From Alphaproteobacteria bacterium (lineage in GTDB: Bacteria > Pseudomonadota > Alphaproteobacteria > Rhizobiales > Aestuariivirgaceae), in assembly GCA_026400595.1 (NCBI GenBank), contig JAPLOT010000076.1:1-15303 (forward strand): a stretch of 15,303 nt of DNA. Direction: 5' to 3'. Positions 1 to 6,010 of the stretch are shown here, piece after piece. The notes beneath the pieces were generated by a model, which was not told the DNA's origin, made no database searches, and worked only from the letters and a program-made list of their open reading frames with translations. Made by a program: the position numbers and the translations under genes. Position 1 is the first letter of the stretch. Each line of letters starts with the position of its first letter.

Positions 1-21
1 ATGGCAAAGGTGATGGCCGCG

Positions 22-1176
22 TTACGCAAGGAAGGGGATGTCCTGTTTCATCATGATCTGCAGCCCGGCGCGATACTCCTCCGGAATGGATGACATGGCG
101 CGTTTCAGGGCCGGTCGCGCCGTATTGATCCAGCAGCGCGCATAGATGGCCCCCCGCGTGGTGATCTCCACCACATGGCCGTGCAGCGGAATCTCCGTGT
201 CGGACCATGAATCCTTGTAGCTGGTGCGATGCGCCAGCAGGTCATAGGCCTCGGCGCCCTGGGCGATGAGCCATTCGAGCGCCTGGTCCATCTGCGCCTT
301 GCCGGGCGAGAGATCGCGCCAGGCCCAGTCGAAACTGCCGAGATAGGAGTAGTAGTGGCGGTTGCGCAGGAAGCCCAGCTCGGCGGCGATGGTTTCGCCG
401 TTCACGGCGAGCTCGAACAGGACGGGGCCGTTGCCGATACCGGCGAGGAAGGCGGCGTGGCCCGGCATGGACAGGCCAAGGCTCACCCGGCCGGTGCGGG
501 CAAGCCAGGATTTCTTGAAGGCCATGGCCCGGGTCAGAATCCGGGCGTAGTCGTGGTGGTCGGGCTGGAGGGCGCGGAAACTCACCGTGCCGCGTTCCGC
601 CAGGCCCTTGCTGCGCCGGCTGCGGCTGCGCCGCCGGGCCTTGCTCAGGCGCGCGACATAGTCGGCCGCGGTGCGGAAGCCGGCAAGCGACAGCACGGAT
701 GCGCTGGTGCCCAGGGCCTCGATGCAGCTGCCGGCGGGCAGAACCCGGGCCAGGGGCGAATCGGCAGGCACCAGCTTGATGACGGCAGCATCGGCATCCA
801 CCAGCGACAGAAGTGCCGACCTTAGCAGCTCCACGTGAGCCGGTTCGAGTGTGCCATTCCGGCACAGGATCCCCGAATACTGGGTGTGGGGGTCGCCGAG
901 GCTGCGCAGGATCCGCAAGCCGAAGCGCTCGGTCTCGATCATCAGCGGCCAGACCGCAATGGCCTCGCCGCCGTCGCGCAGCACCAGGATGCGCGGTGCG
1001 ATTCCCTCATGGCCCAGATGCCGGAGCCAGTTCAGGCACCAGCCACTGGTCTGAAACCAGTCGAGCGAAGCGGCATGCCGGTCTTCGAGCTCCCGCCAGG
1101 CCGGTGCAAAGGCCTCGGCTTCGGCGAGCGACCGAAGGCAGTCAACCTGTCGTGATTCAGGAATGGAACGTGGCAT
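22..1176 (-). CDS. GNAT-superfamily acyltransferase, CelD/BcsL (BioF2-like, Acetyltransf_6) type
   Basis: The protein resembles the double-GNAT acyltransferases of the CelD/BcsL group, which often modify cell-surface polysaccharides or their precursors; the substrate here cannot be read from sequence. From the chosen ATG it is 384 aa. An N-terminal region with a DWFQTSGW-type motif is followed by a very basic segment (KARRRSRSRRSKG) and then the C-terminal acyltransferase half, with FELAVNGETIAAELGF, a YYSYLGSFD segment and YDLLAHRTSYKDSW, all typical of the fold. No signal peptide or membrane helix is seen, so it is probably cytosolic. A TTG at 1245 would add 23 residues; I prefer the ATG at 1176 because the extra residues look non-family, although neither start has a strong ribosome site. 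It lies 121 bases downstream of the two ParA-like genes on the same strand, so it may be a separate unit. Family assignment is fairly sure, function is not. Confidence 0.8.
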   Translation of the reverse strand: MPRSIPESRQVDCLRSLAEAEAFAPAWRELEDRHAASLDWFQTSGWCLNWLRHLGHEGIAPRILVLRDGGEAIAVWPLMIETERFGLRILRSLGDPHTQYSGILCRNGTLEPAHVELLRSALLSLVDADAAVIKLVPADSPLARVLPAGSCIEALGTSASVLSLAGFRTAADYVARLSKARRRSRSRRSKGLAERGTVSFRALQPDHHDYARILTRAMAFKKSWLARTGRVSLGLSMPGHAAFLAGIGNGPVLFELAVNGETIAAELGFLRNRHYYSYLGSFDWAWRDLSPGKAQMDQALEWLIAQGAEAYDLLAHRTSYKDSWSDTEIPLHGHVVEITTRGAIYARCWINTARPALKRAMSSIPEEYRAGLQIMMKQDIPFLA

Positions 1177-1297
1177 GCGGCGTGGCGAGTCCCGGATGAG
1201 CAAACGATTGCTAACCGCTAGCCAGAACCATGCCAGATTGGTCAATCAAGCCCGGCGTTGCCCCGGGGGTGGATTGGATTTCAGGGTTAACGGACGA

Positions 1298-1993
1298 TCA
1301 GGCCGCGCCGCTGCGCAGGCGGACAAGGCTGAGGGCCGGGGCCACGGCGCGGAGTTCGGTCATCACCGACTGCAGGAAGTCCTTGAGCCGGGGCCGCAGC
1401 CGCACCGGCACGTCGGCTTCGTCGCCCTGCAGGAAGGTGCGCAGCGAGAAGCGGCGGTTCTCGATGATGGCGTGCAGTTCCGGATCGAGCCGCGGCATGT
1501 TGAGGGTCATGCCGTCGAAGCGGGCGGGTAACGCACTGCCCACGGCCGTGTTGCGCACCGGCACGAAGATGTCGGCCTTCAGCATCTTCTCGGCCCAGGC
1601 CGCCGCCTTCAGCGAATCGGGAGCCGCATCGACCACGAAGAAGACAGCCATGGCGAGATCCACCTCGCGGAACGCGTCCGAAAGGTTGAGGTTCTTCGCC
1701 GCCTCGCAGAACCGGTCCAGGTAGGGCGAGGATACATCGATCACATAGTCGCGGCCGGGAGCCTGCATGATGGTGTCGAAGGCCTTCATCTGGCCCCGGA
1801 TGTTGCTGAAGTCGACCAGCACGGTGCGGCCGGGGAAATAGTTCCGCAGCGTGCCTTCCGGATGGCTGATGTCGATCAGGAAGGGGTCGCGCCCGTCGAG
1901 CAGCAGGAAATCCGACAGGACCCGCGCCAGCAGGCTCTTGCCGTTGCGCGGCTGGTCCGAGCAGACGATGTGGACGGCAAAGCGCGAGGCCAT
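1298..1993 (-). CDS. ParA/MinD-like P-loop protein with degenerate Walker A
   Basis: This 231-aa protein is clearly homologous to its upstream neighbour and to the SIMIBI ParA/MinD ATPases. The P-loop reads DQPRNGKS (residues 13-20). The phosphate-binding Lys19 and Ser20 are kept, but the signature lysine of the deviant Walker A motif is replaced by Gln14 and the two glycines by Pro-Arg. A Walker B-like strand, YVIDVSS, ends in Asp86. Over a 50-residue stretch starting at Asp41, including QMKAFDT, I count 15 identities with the neighbour by eye. ParA proteins use the signature lysine across the dimer interface for hydrolysis, so this copy may bind nucleotide without normal hydrolysis, or act as a regulatory partner; that is inference. 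It starts 16 bases after the upstream gene's stop, so the two are almost certainly co-transcribed. No membrane-targeting C-terminal helix is obvious. Confidence 0.75.
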   Translation of the reverse strand: MASRFAVHIVCSDQPRNGKSLLARVLSDFLLLDGRDPFLIDISHPEGTLRNYFPGRTVLVDFSNIRGQMKAFDTIMQAPGRDYVIDVSSPYLDRFCEAAKNLNLSDAFREVDLAMAVFFVVDAAPDSLKAAAWAEKMLKADIFVPVRNTAVGSALPARFDGMTLNMPRLDPELHAIIENRRFSLRTFLQGDEADVPVRLRPRLKDFLQSVMTELRAVAPALSLVRLRSGAA

Positions 1994-2009
1994 GGCGGCA
2001 CCCGCGCGA

Positions 2010-2756
2010 TCAGGCGGCCGGCGTGCCGCGTCCGCCGGTGAGGAGATCCTGCACCATCTTCACGCGGGCGAATTCCTCGTCGATCTCCGAGCACCACTTG
2101 CGGGCATAGCCGCGCAGCACGAAGGAGAACTTGCCCGGCTGGCCGTCGGCCGCGCGATTCTCGATGAAGTCCTTGAAGGTGACGCCCGACAGGTCGATCT
2201 GCTCGTAGGCCATCTCGTTGAGCTTGGGGATGTCGATCTCCTGCGCCTTGGGCAGGTTGGCGAAGTACTTGCGGTGGGTGGTCTGGTCCCACTCGAAGAA
2301 GTTGGTCTCGTTGATGAAGTTGCGCGTCACGACATATTCGATGCCGTTGAGGTATTTCGAAATCTCGCCGATCTCGTCGAGCGATGCGATGGAGGAGCCG
2401 ACGATGTGGAAGAGTCCCAGCGTGAACTGGTTGTTGCGCGCAGCCTCGAGCACGCCGATGCGCTCGAAGATGTCGAGGGCATAGCTGAGCCCGCCGGCCT
2501 TGAGGTCGACGAGGGTCACCGGCACATTGGCGGTTTCCATCGTGTCCAGCACCTTCATCTGGTGTGCCACGTTTTCAAGATCGATGACTTCGGTGATGGC
2601 CGGGTAGAAGCGCTTCAGCGAGCCGCGCGGGTTTTCCGTATCGAAGGCCCGGGTCAGCACGTTCTTGCGCGCGAAGAAGTCGAGCAGGGCGCGCGAGATT
2701 GTGGTCTTGCCGACGCCGCCCTTGTCGGCGCCAACCAGGATGAGAGTGGGCTTCAT
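2010..2756 (-). CDS. ParA/MinD-like ATPase with intact deviant Walker A
   Basis: This 248-aa P-loop ATPase carries a textbook deviant Walker A motif, DKGGVGKTT (residues 11-19, signature Lys12, phosphate Lys17). A Walker B-like strand VTLVDLKAGG has its Asp at 84. Proteins of this superfamily position plasmids, chromosomes, septa or surface machines by nucleotide-dependent dimerisation. No ParB, parS-like array or MinC/MinE is visible here, and it lacks the N-terminal helix-turn-helix of plasmid ParA, so a plasmid-partition role is unlikely. The ATG at 2756 is supported by an AGAGGT ribosome site (minus strand, complement of 2763-2768). It is first in a two-gene unit with the degenerate paralogue 16 bases downstream. 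I do not recognise a named member; the role is unknown. Confidence 0.82.
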   Translation of the reverse strand: MKPTLILVGADKGGVGKTTISRALLDFFARKNVLTRAFDTENPRGSLKRFYPAITEVIDLENVAHQMKVLDTMETANVPVTLVDLKAGGLSYALDIFERIGVLEAARNNQFTLGLFHIVGSSIASLDEIGEISKYLNGIEYVVTRNFINETNFFEWDQTTHRKYFANLPKAQEIDIPKLNEMAYEQIDLSGVTFKDFIENRAADGQPGKFSFVLRGYARKWCSEIDEEFARVKMVQDLLTGGRGTPAA

Positions 2757-2814
2757 GTTCTGACCTCTAAGCTGACCGCGGAATCACTGGCGGTGTAACA
2801 CGGCTCCGTAGTCG

Positions 2815-2845
2815 AGTATACCGCCCGGAACCGCCTAGAAGGCAA
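2815..2845 (-). promoter_or_regulatory. possible promoter of the ParA-like gene pair
   Basis: On the minus strand a good -10-like hexamer TATACT (complement of 2815-2820) lies about 60 bases upstream of the ParA-like start. The best -35 candidate, TTGCCT (complement of 2840-2845), is 19 bases further up, which is longer than ideal and lies in the 3' end of the preceding gene. The 78-base gap shows nothing else notable. This is a weak call from consensus matching alone. Confidence 0.25.
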
Positions 2846-3635
2846 CCAGTGGATAGCCCATCAGCGCTTGCGCGTAAGTTGCGGCGGCAGCGGCGATTCC
2901 TGCGATGGCCATGGCCAGGACGGCGAGGCTGCGGCCGGTCAAGGCAGCAAGTGGAATGGCCTGCATCAGGTGGAGCGAGACAAAGTGCGACACGCGCAGG
3001 TCGCCGCCCGAGGTGGACCAGCCGAGCAGCGGCAGGCCGGTCGCGTCCGTCTGGTCGCCGCCGATCCAGTGCGATCCCATCCCGCCAAGCGTGCCCGCCG
3101 TGACGAAGGTGAGCACCGCGGCAAGGATGAAGCCCGCTCCGGCCGCGCGCGTCATGAGCGACGGCGATGCCCTCAGCAGGATGAGCGTGCCAATGATCGC
3201 CGTCACCACCAGCATGCCGACCGCGCCGAGGCCCATCAGCGAGTAGAGCAGCGAACTGAGCGGCGTTCCGGTGTTGAAATGCGAGGCTTGCCCGAGTGCG
3301 GCACGGCCGGCGATGTAGATCATCTCGCCGCAGGCGGCCACCATCATGTAGATTGCCATGACCCGGACGGTCCAGCCGCTGCGCGTGGTCTGCGGCAGCA
3401 GGCTGATGCCCCAGGCCAGCGTGAGCATGTGAAGCGCGAGCGAAAGAAAGAACTTCGCCGGCTTGATCCACACGCTGATGCCGTTGAACAGCCGCTGGTC
3501 GACCGTCTGCAGAACCAGGCAAAGCGCAAAGCAGATCAGGAAGGCCATGCTGGTCCACCACAGCAGGGGCGATGCCGCGCGCAGCCGGTGGAGGAAGGAA
3601 GCGGTCACGGCGCGTTTGGCGATGGTATCGCTCAT
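2835..3635 (-). CDS. conserved integral membrane protein of unknown function
   Basis: I do not recognise this 266-aa protein as a named family. It is strongly hydrophobic, with about seven membrane segments (roughly residues 24-43, 62-80, 90-110, 130-155, 163-183, 214-232 and 235-255). Between the fifth and sixth helices is a polar, glycine- and histidine-rich loop of the pattern SHWIGGDQ...GWSTSGGDLRVSHFVSLH (about 188-222), with an earlier HFNTGTP at 119-125. Membrane histidines spaced like HFVSLH could bind heme or metal, but nothing proves it. The ATG is certain: a perfect AAGGAGG ribosome site sits 8 bases upstream, inside the end of the ABA4-like gene, and only 3 bases separate the two genes. 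It is probably co-regulated with that gene by the TetR protein across the divergent promoter region. Confidence 0.8.
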   Translation of the reverse strand: MSDTIAKRAVTASFLHRLRAASPLLWWTSMAFLICFALCLVLQTVDQRLFNGISVWIKPAKFFLSLALHMLTLAWGISLLPQTTRSGWTVRVMAIYMMVAACGEMIYIAGRAALGQASHFNTGTPLSSLLYSLMGLGAVGMLVVTAIIGTLILLRASPSLMTRAAGAGFILAAVLTFVTAGTLGGMGSHWIGGDQTDATGLPLLGWSTSGGDLRVSHFVSLHLMQAIPLAALTGRSLAVLAMAIAGIAAAAATYAQALMGYPLVAF

Positions 3636-3638
3636 CGA

Positions 3639-4061
3639 TCAGGCCTCCTTCCGGCTGAGAAGGACGGTCTGGCCAAGCAGGAAGCCGATGGGCCCGAAGA
3701 GGAAGGTGAGTGGCAGGATCGGAATGAGGAACAGGCGGGACAGGCCGGCCGCCATGACCTTGCGGGCGAGGATGGCGCCGATCGCCAGGTCGAAGGCAAG
3801 GTAGTGAATCCACCCGGCCAGTGCGACCCAGGGCCAGGTGAAGAGCTTCTGCACATTGGCAAGCGAGTCGAAGCCGCCCTCCGCCGTCCACCAGAAGACC
3901 AGGATCAGGACGGCATAGGCCGTGCTGAGCGCCAGCGGAATGGCCATGCCGGCCACGGTATCGCGCAGCAGGTCGTTCCGGAGCAGGATGCCGGCTGCAA
4001 GGGAGAGCCAGCCGACCAGCGCCACCATGCCGGACAGGGAGAACATCAGCTCAGGCGTCAT
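3639..4061 (-). CDS. ABA4-like (DUF4281) family membrane protein
   Basis: This 140-aa protein matches the ABA4-like family, named after Arabidopsis ABA4, which is required for neoxanthin formation. Bacterial members have no established function. About four membrane helices are visible (near residues 8-27, 38-58, 78-99 and 108-133). The family hallmark FDSLANVQKLF...LAGWIHYLAFDL spans residues 64-92, including His87 and Asp91. The start at 4061 is chosen over an upstream TTG at 4085 because a GGAGG site lies 4 bases before this ATG; the longer form would place that site inside the coding region. It leads a two-gene leftward unit with the 266-aa membrane protein (3-base gap), divergent from the TetR gene. 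Its leader overlaps the twin inverted repeats, so repression by that TetR is likely. Family assignment is good; the reaction is unknown. Confidence 0.82.
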   Translation of the reverse strand: MTPELMFSLSGMVALVGWLSLAAGILLRNDLLRDTVAGMAIPLALSTAYAVLILVFWWTAEGGFDSLANVQKLFTWPWVALAGWIHYLAFDLAIGAILARKVMAAGLSRLFLIPILPLTFLFGPIGFLLGQTVLLSRKEA

Positions 4062-4102
4062 GGAACCTCCAAGTCTTCGTTGCAAACCTCATGCCTTGCT
4101 TC

Positions 4103-4119
4103 TATTGACATTGTCAATA
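4103..4119. promoter_or_regulatory. candidate TetR operator, copy 1
   Basis: The 17-bp sequence TATTGACATTGTCAATA is an inverted repeat with perfect 7-base arms (TATTGAC / GTCAATA) around a 3-base centre. It lies in the 98-base divergent region, 42 bases from the ABA4-like start and 41 from the TetR start. Length, symmetry and position fit a TetR-family homodimer site. The core TTGAC-N3-GTCAA (4105-4117) recurs 21 bp away. Confidence 0.7.
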
Positions 4120-4138
4120 TTGATTTTGACAGCGTCAA
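4110..4138 (-). promoter_or_regulatory. possible leftward promoter for the ABA4-like unit
   Basis: On the minus strand TTGACG (complement of 4133-4138) and GACAAT (complement of 4110-4115) are separated by 17 bases, an acceptable sigma-70-like pair that would start transcription near 4100. The -35 lies in operator copy 2 and the -10 in copy 1, so repressor binding would block it. Consensus matching only. Confidence 0.35.
4126..4138. promoter_or_regulatory. candidate TetR operator, copy 2
   Basis: TTGACAGCGTCAA repeats the core TTGAC-N3-GTCAA of the first site, with perfect 5-base arms and a different 3-base centre. Its midpoint (4132) is 21 bp from that of copy 1 (4111). This is two helical turns, so two dimers would bind on the same DNA face. 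Occupancy would also cover the likely promoters in both directions and sit about 22 bases before the TetR start, consistent with autoregulation. Confidence 0.68.
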
Positions 4139-4159
4139 TATTTTGTGAAATGAAGTGAC

Positions 4160-4774
4160 ATGGCGCGAAAGGCGAAATCCAGGCCCTATCATCACGGCGA
4201 CCTGCGCGAGGCATTGGTTGCCTCCGCCACGGAGATGATCGAGGAGGGCGGTCCTTCGTCCTTCACCCTGCGGGAATGCGCCCGCCGGGCCGGGGTATCG
4301 CATGCCGCGCCCAAGAATCACTTCGCGACCGCCGAAGACCTGATTGCCGAAGTCGCGGCGCGCGGCTTCGAGCACTTCGTCGCGGCGCTGGCCCAGGCCG
4401 CGGACCGCAGCGTGGACCAGTCACCCGACGCGCGGCTCACCGCCATGTGCCGCGCCTATGTGGACTTTGCCCGGTCGCATCGTGGCGTCTATGGCCTGAT
4501 GTTCCGCGAACGCAGCGGCTTCGCGAAGTCGGAGCATCTGCGGACCGCGGCTCGCGCCGCCTGGGAGCAGTTGCACCAGGCGGTCGCGGCCGTGACGGGA
4601 CCGGGACGCCGCGACACCGACGCCAAGGCCGCCCATGTCTGGTCGCTGGTACATGGGATTGCCAGTCTCACCATCGACCGGCGCTTCCCAGAGATCATCG
4701 ATCCAGAAGCCGTGATCGCAACCAGCGTCGCCAGCCTGCCTGCGGCCATCAGGTCGGTTGGTCCGCCGCGGTGA
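4160..4774 (+). CDS. TetR/AcrR-family transcriptional regulator with WHG-type C-terminal domain
   Basis: This is a 204-aa TetR-family repressor. The N-terminus has the usual RPYHHGDLREALV opening, and the helix-turn-helix lies at about residues 36-57 (FTLRECARRAGVSHAAPKNHF). The C-terminal ligand-binding and dimerisation half has the W-x3-H-G pattern (Trp161, His165, Gly166) that names the WHG domain. The ATG at 4160 has only a weak ribosome site (GAAG about 4 bases upstream). The gene is divergent from the ABA4-like/membrane-protein pair and 34 bases upstream of the NnrU pair on its own strand. Two matching inverted repeats sit in the divergent region. The simplest model is a local, autoregulated repressor of all five genes. 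The inducing ligand cannot be predicted; the hydrophobic membrane neighbours hint at a lipophilic or membrane-related signal. Confidence 0.9.
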   Translation: MARKAKSRPYHHGDLREALVASATEMIEEGGPSSFTLRECARRAGVSHAAPKNHFATAEDLIAEVAARGFEHFVAALAQAADRSVDQSPDARLTAMCRAYVDFARSHRGVYGLMFRERSGFAKSEHLRTAARAAWEQLHQAVAAVTGPGRRDTDAKAAHVWSLVHGIASLTIDRRFPEIIDPEAVIATSVASLPAAIRSVGPPR

Positions 4775-4808
4775 ATCTGGCATAAGGCGCAAACCCCAAG
4801 AGGCACAC

Positions 4809-5384
4809 ATGACCTACATCTATATCGGCGCAGTCCTGTTCGGCGGCATGCATCTCTTCTCGATCCTGTTCCCGTCGCTGCGCAATTCAATCCGCACCAG
4901 CCTCGGCGAGAAGATCTGGAAGATGATCTATGCTCTCGTCTCGCTGGCCGGCATCGGCTTCCTGATTGCCGGGTACTGGCAGTCGCGCTCGGGCCCGATG
5001 ACCGCCGACATCATCTATGATCCGCCATCCTGGGGGCGCCATCTGACAATGCTGATGGTGTTGCTGGCCTTCATTCTCATCGGCGCCTCGCATGGCAAGG
5101 GCTACATCAAGACCTATGTGCACAATCCCATGTCCTGGGGCATCGTCCTGTGGTCGGCCGGTCACCTGCTGGCCAATGGCCAGCGCAGCGATGTCTATCT
5201 CTTTGGCATTTTCCTGGTCGTGGGCCTGGCCGACATCATCTTCTCCGAACTGCGTGGCAAGCGCCCCGCGCATCAGCCGCGCCTGCGGTCCGACATCATC
5301 GCGGTGATCGTGGGCATGGTGCTTTACGTGATCTTCCTGTTCGGCTTCCACCCCTACGTGCTCAACATTCCGGTTGCGGGATGA
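4809..5384 (+). CDS. NnrU-family membrane protein, copy 1
   Basis: This 191-aa membrane protein belongs to the NnrU family, named from a gene linked to nitrite/nitric oxide reduction. The plant zeta-carotene isomerase Z-ISO, a heme-dependent enzyme, is in the same family. About six membrane segments are visible. Family marks include YDPPSWG (70-76) and WSAGHLLANG (115-124). Three histidines, His15, His119 and His181, have counterparts in the paralogue immediately downstream (15, 113, 174) and are heme-ligand candidates. The ATG at 4809 follows AAGAGG with 5 bases of spacing, so it is preferred to a TTG at 4758 that lies inside the TetR gene. It overlaps the next gene by four bases (ATGA). No denitrification gene is present, so the nitrogen-oxide role should not be assumed. 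Confidence 0.88.
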   Translation: MTYIYIGAVLFGGMHLFSILFPSLRNSIRTSLGEKIWKMIYALVSLAGIGFLIAGYWQSRSGPMTADIIYDPPSWGRHLTMLMVLLAFILIGASHGKGYIKTYVHNPMSWGIVLWSAGHLLANGQRSDVYLFGIFLVVGLADIIFSELRGKRPAHQPRLRSDIIAVIVGMVLYVIFLFGFHPYVLNIPVAG

Positions 5385-5944
5385 GTCTGCTTGTCCTTGG
5401 CGTCGTCCTGCTCGCGGGCCTTCATCTGATCGCCGCCGTGCCGTCGCAGAAGCAACGGCTGAGGCAGGCCGTGGGTGCGGCGGCCTATGGCCCTGTCTTC
5501 GGTGGGGCCTCGGTGGCGGCGCTTGCGATCATCGTTCTGGGCTGGCGGATGGCGCCTTTCGTGCCCGTCTATGACCCGCCGTCCTGGGGCTGGATCGCCA
5601 ACTTCGCTCTCACGCTCGTGGCCTTCATCTGCCTCGGCATCTTCCTCTTCCGCGGCCGGCTGCGGCAGACGCTGCGCTTTCCCATGGGGATCGCGGCCAT
5701 CTTCTGGGCTACCGGACATCTGTTCGCCAACGGCGATCTCGCCAGCCTCATCCTCTTCGGCGGCATCCTTGTCTATGCCGCAGCACACATCGCCATCGGC
5801 ATGGCGAACGGCGTGCGTCCGACGCCCGAGGTGCGCCAGGGCCATGATCTTCTGTCGATCCTGGCCGGCATTGCCCTCTATGGGGTGATGGCGCAGATCC
5901 ATGGCGCCGTCATCGGCGTGCCGGTGTTCAGCATTACCCCCTGA
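5381..5944 (+). CDS. NnrU-family membrane protein, copy 2
   Basis: This 187-aa protein is a diverged paralogue of the preceding gene, with the same architecture of about six helices. YDPPSWG (64-70) and FWATGHLFANGD (108-119) align with copy 1, as do His15 in the first helix, His113 and the C-terminal His174. The start is the ATG at 5381 in an ATGA overlap with the upstream stop. The same frame stays open far upstream, but that part is antisense-like sequence inside copy 1. The overlap implies translational coupling and near-equal synthesis, so a heterodimer is possible. After the stop, 66 bases separate it from panB; they hold one short hairpin (CAGGG / CCCTG at 5948-5962) without a T-run, too weak to call a terminator. 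Confidence 0.87.
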   Translation: MSLLVLGVVLLAGLHLIAAVPSQKQRLRQAVGAAAYGPVFGGASVAALAIIVLGWRMAPFVPVYDPPSWGWIANFALTLVAFICLGIFLFRGRLRQTLRFPMGIAAIFWATGHLFANGDLASLILFGGILVYAAAHIAIGMANGVRPTPEVRQGHDLLSILAGIALYGVMAQIHGAVIGVPVFSITP

Positions 5945-6010
5945 GACCAGGGGTTTACCCTGTCCCGCACGCGTCTTGCCCGCTTGGGGCCGGAAGCCTA
6001 GACTTGGCGC

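Noticed and set aside
1..60. ATG at the first base as a plus-strand gene start
   Set aside because: The frame ends within about 30 codons, opposite the end of the acyltransferase, and has no support.
1236..1247. Palindrome GATTG-GT-CAATC upstream of the acyltransferase as an operator
   Set aside because: It is a single short repeat without a convincing promoter pair or a nearby regulator; it could arise by chance.
2767..3891. A 374-codon minus-strand frame overlapping the two membrane genes
   Set aside because: It is out of frame with the genes supported by AAGGAGG and GGAGG sites, and its composition (Arg, His, Pro, Gly) is that of a shadow frame.
2868..4148. A 426-codon open frame on the plus strand
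   Set aside because: Its product is charged, repetitive and unlike any family, and it is antisense to two membrane-protein genes that have good ribosome sites.
5948..5962. Hairpin CAGGG / CCCTG after the second NnrU gene as a terminator
   Set aside because: The stem is only 5 bp and is not followed by a T-run.
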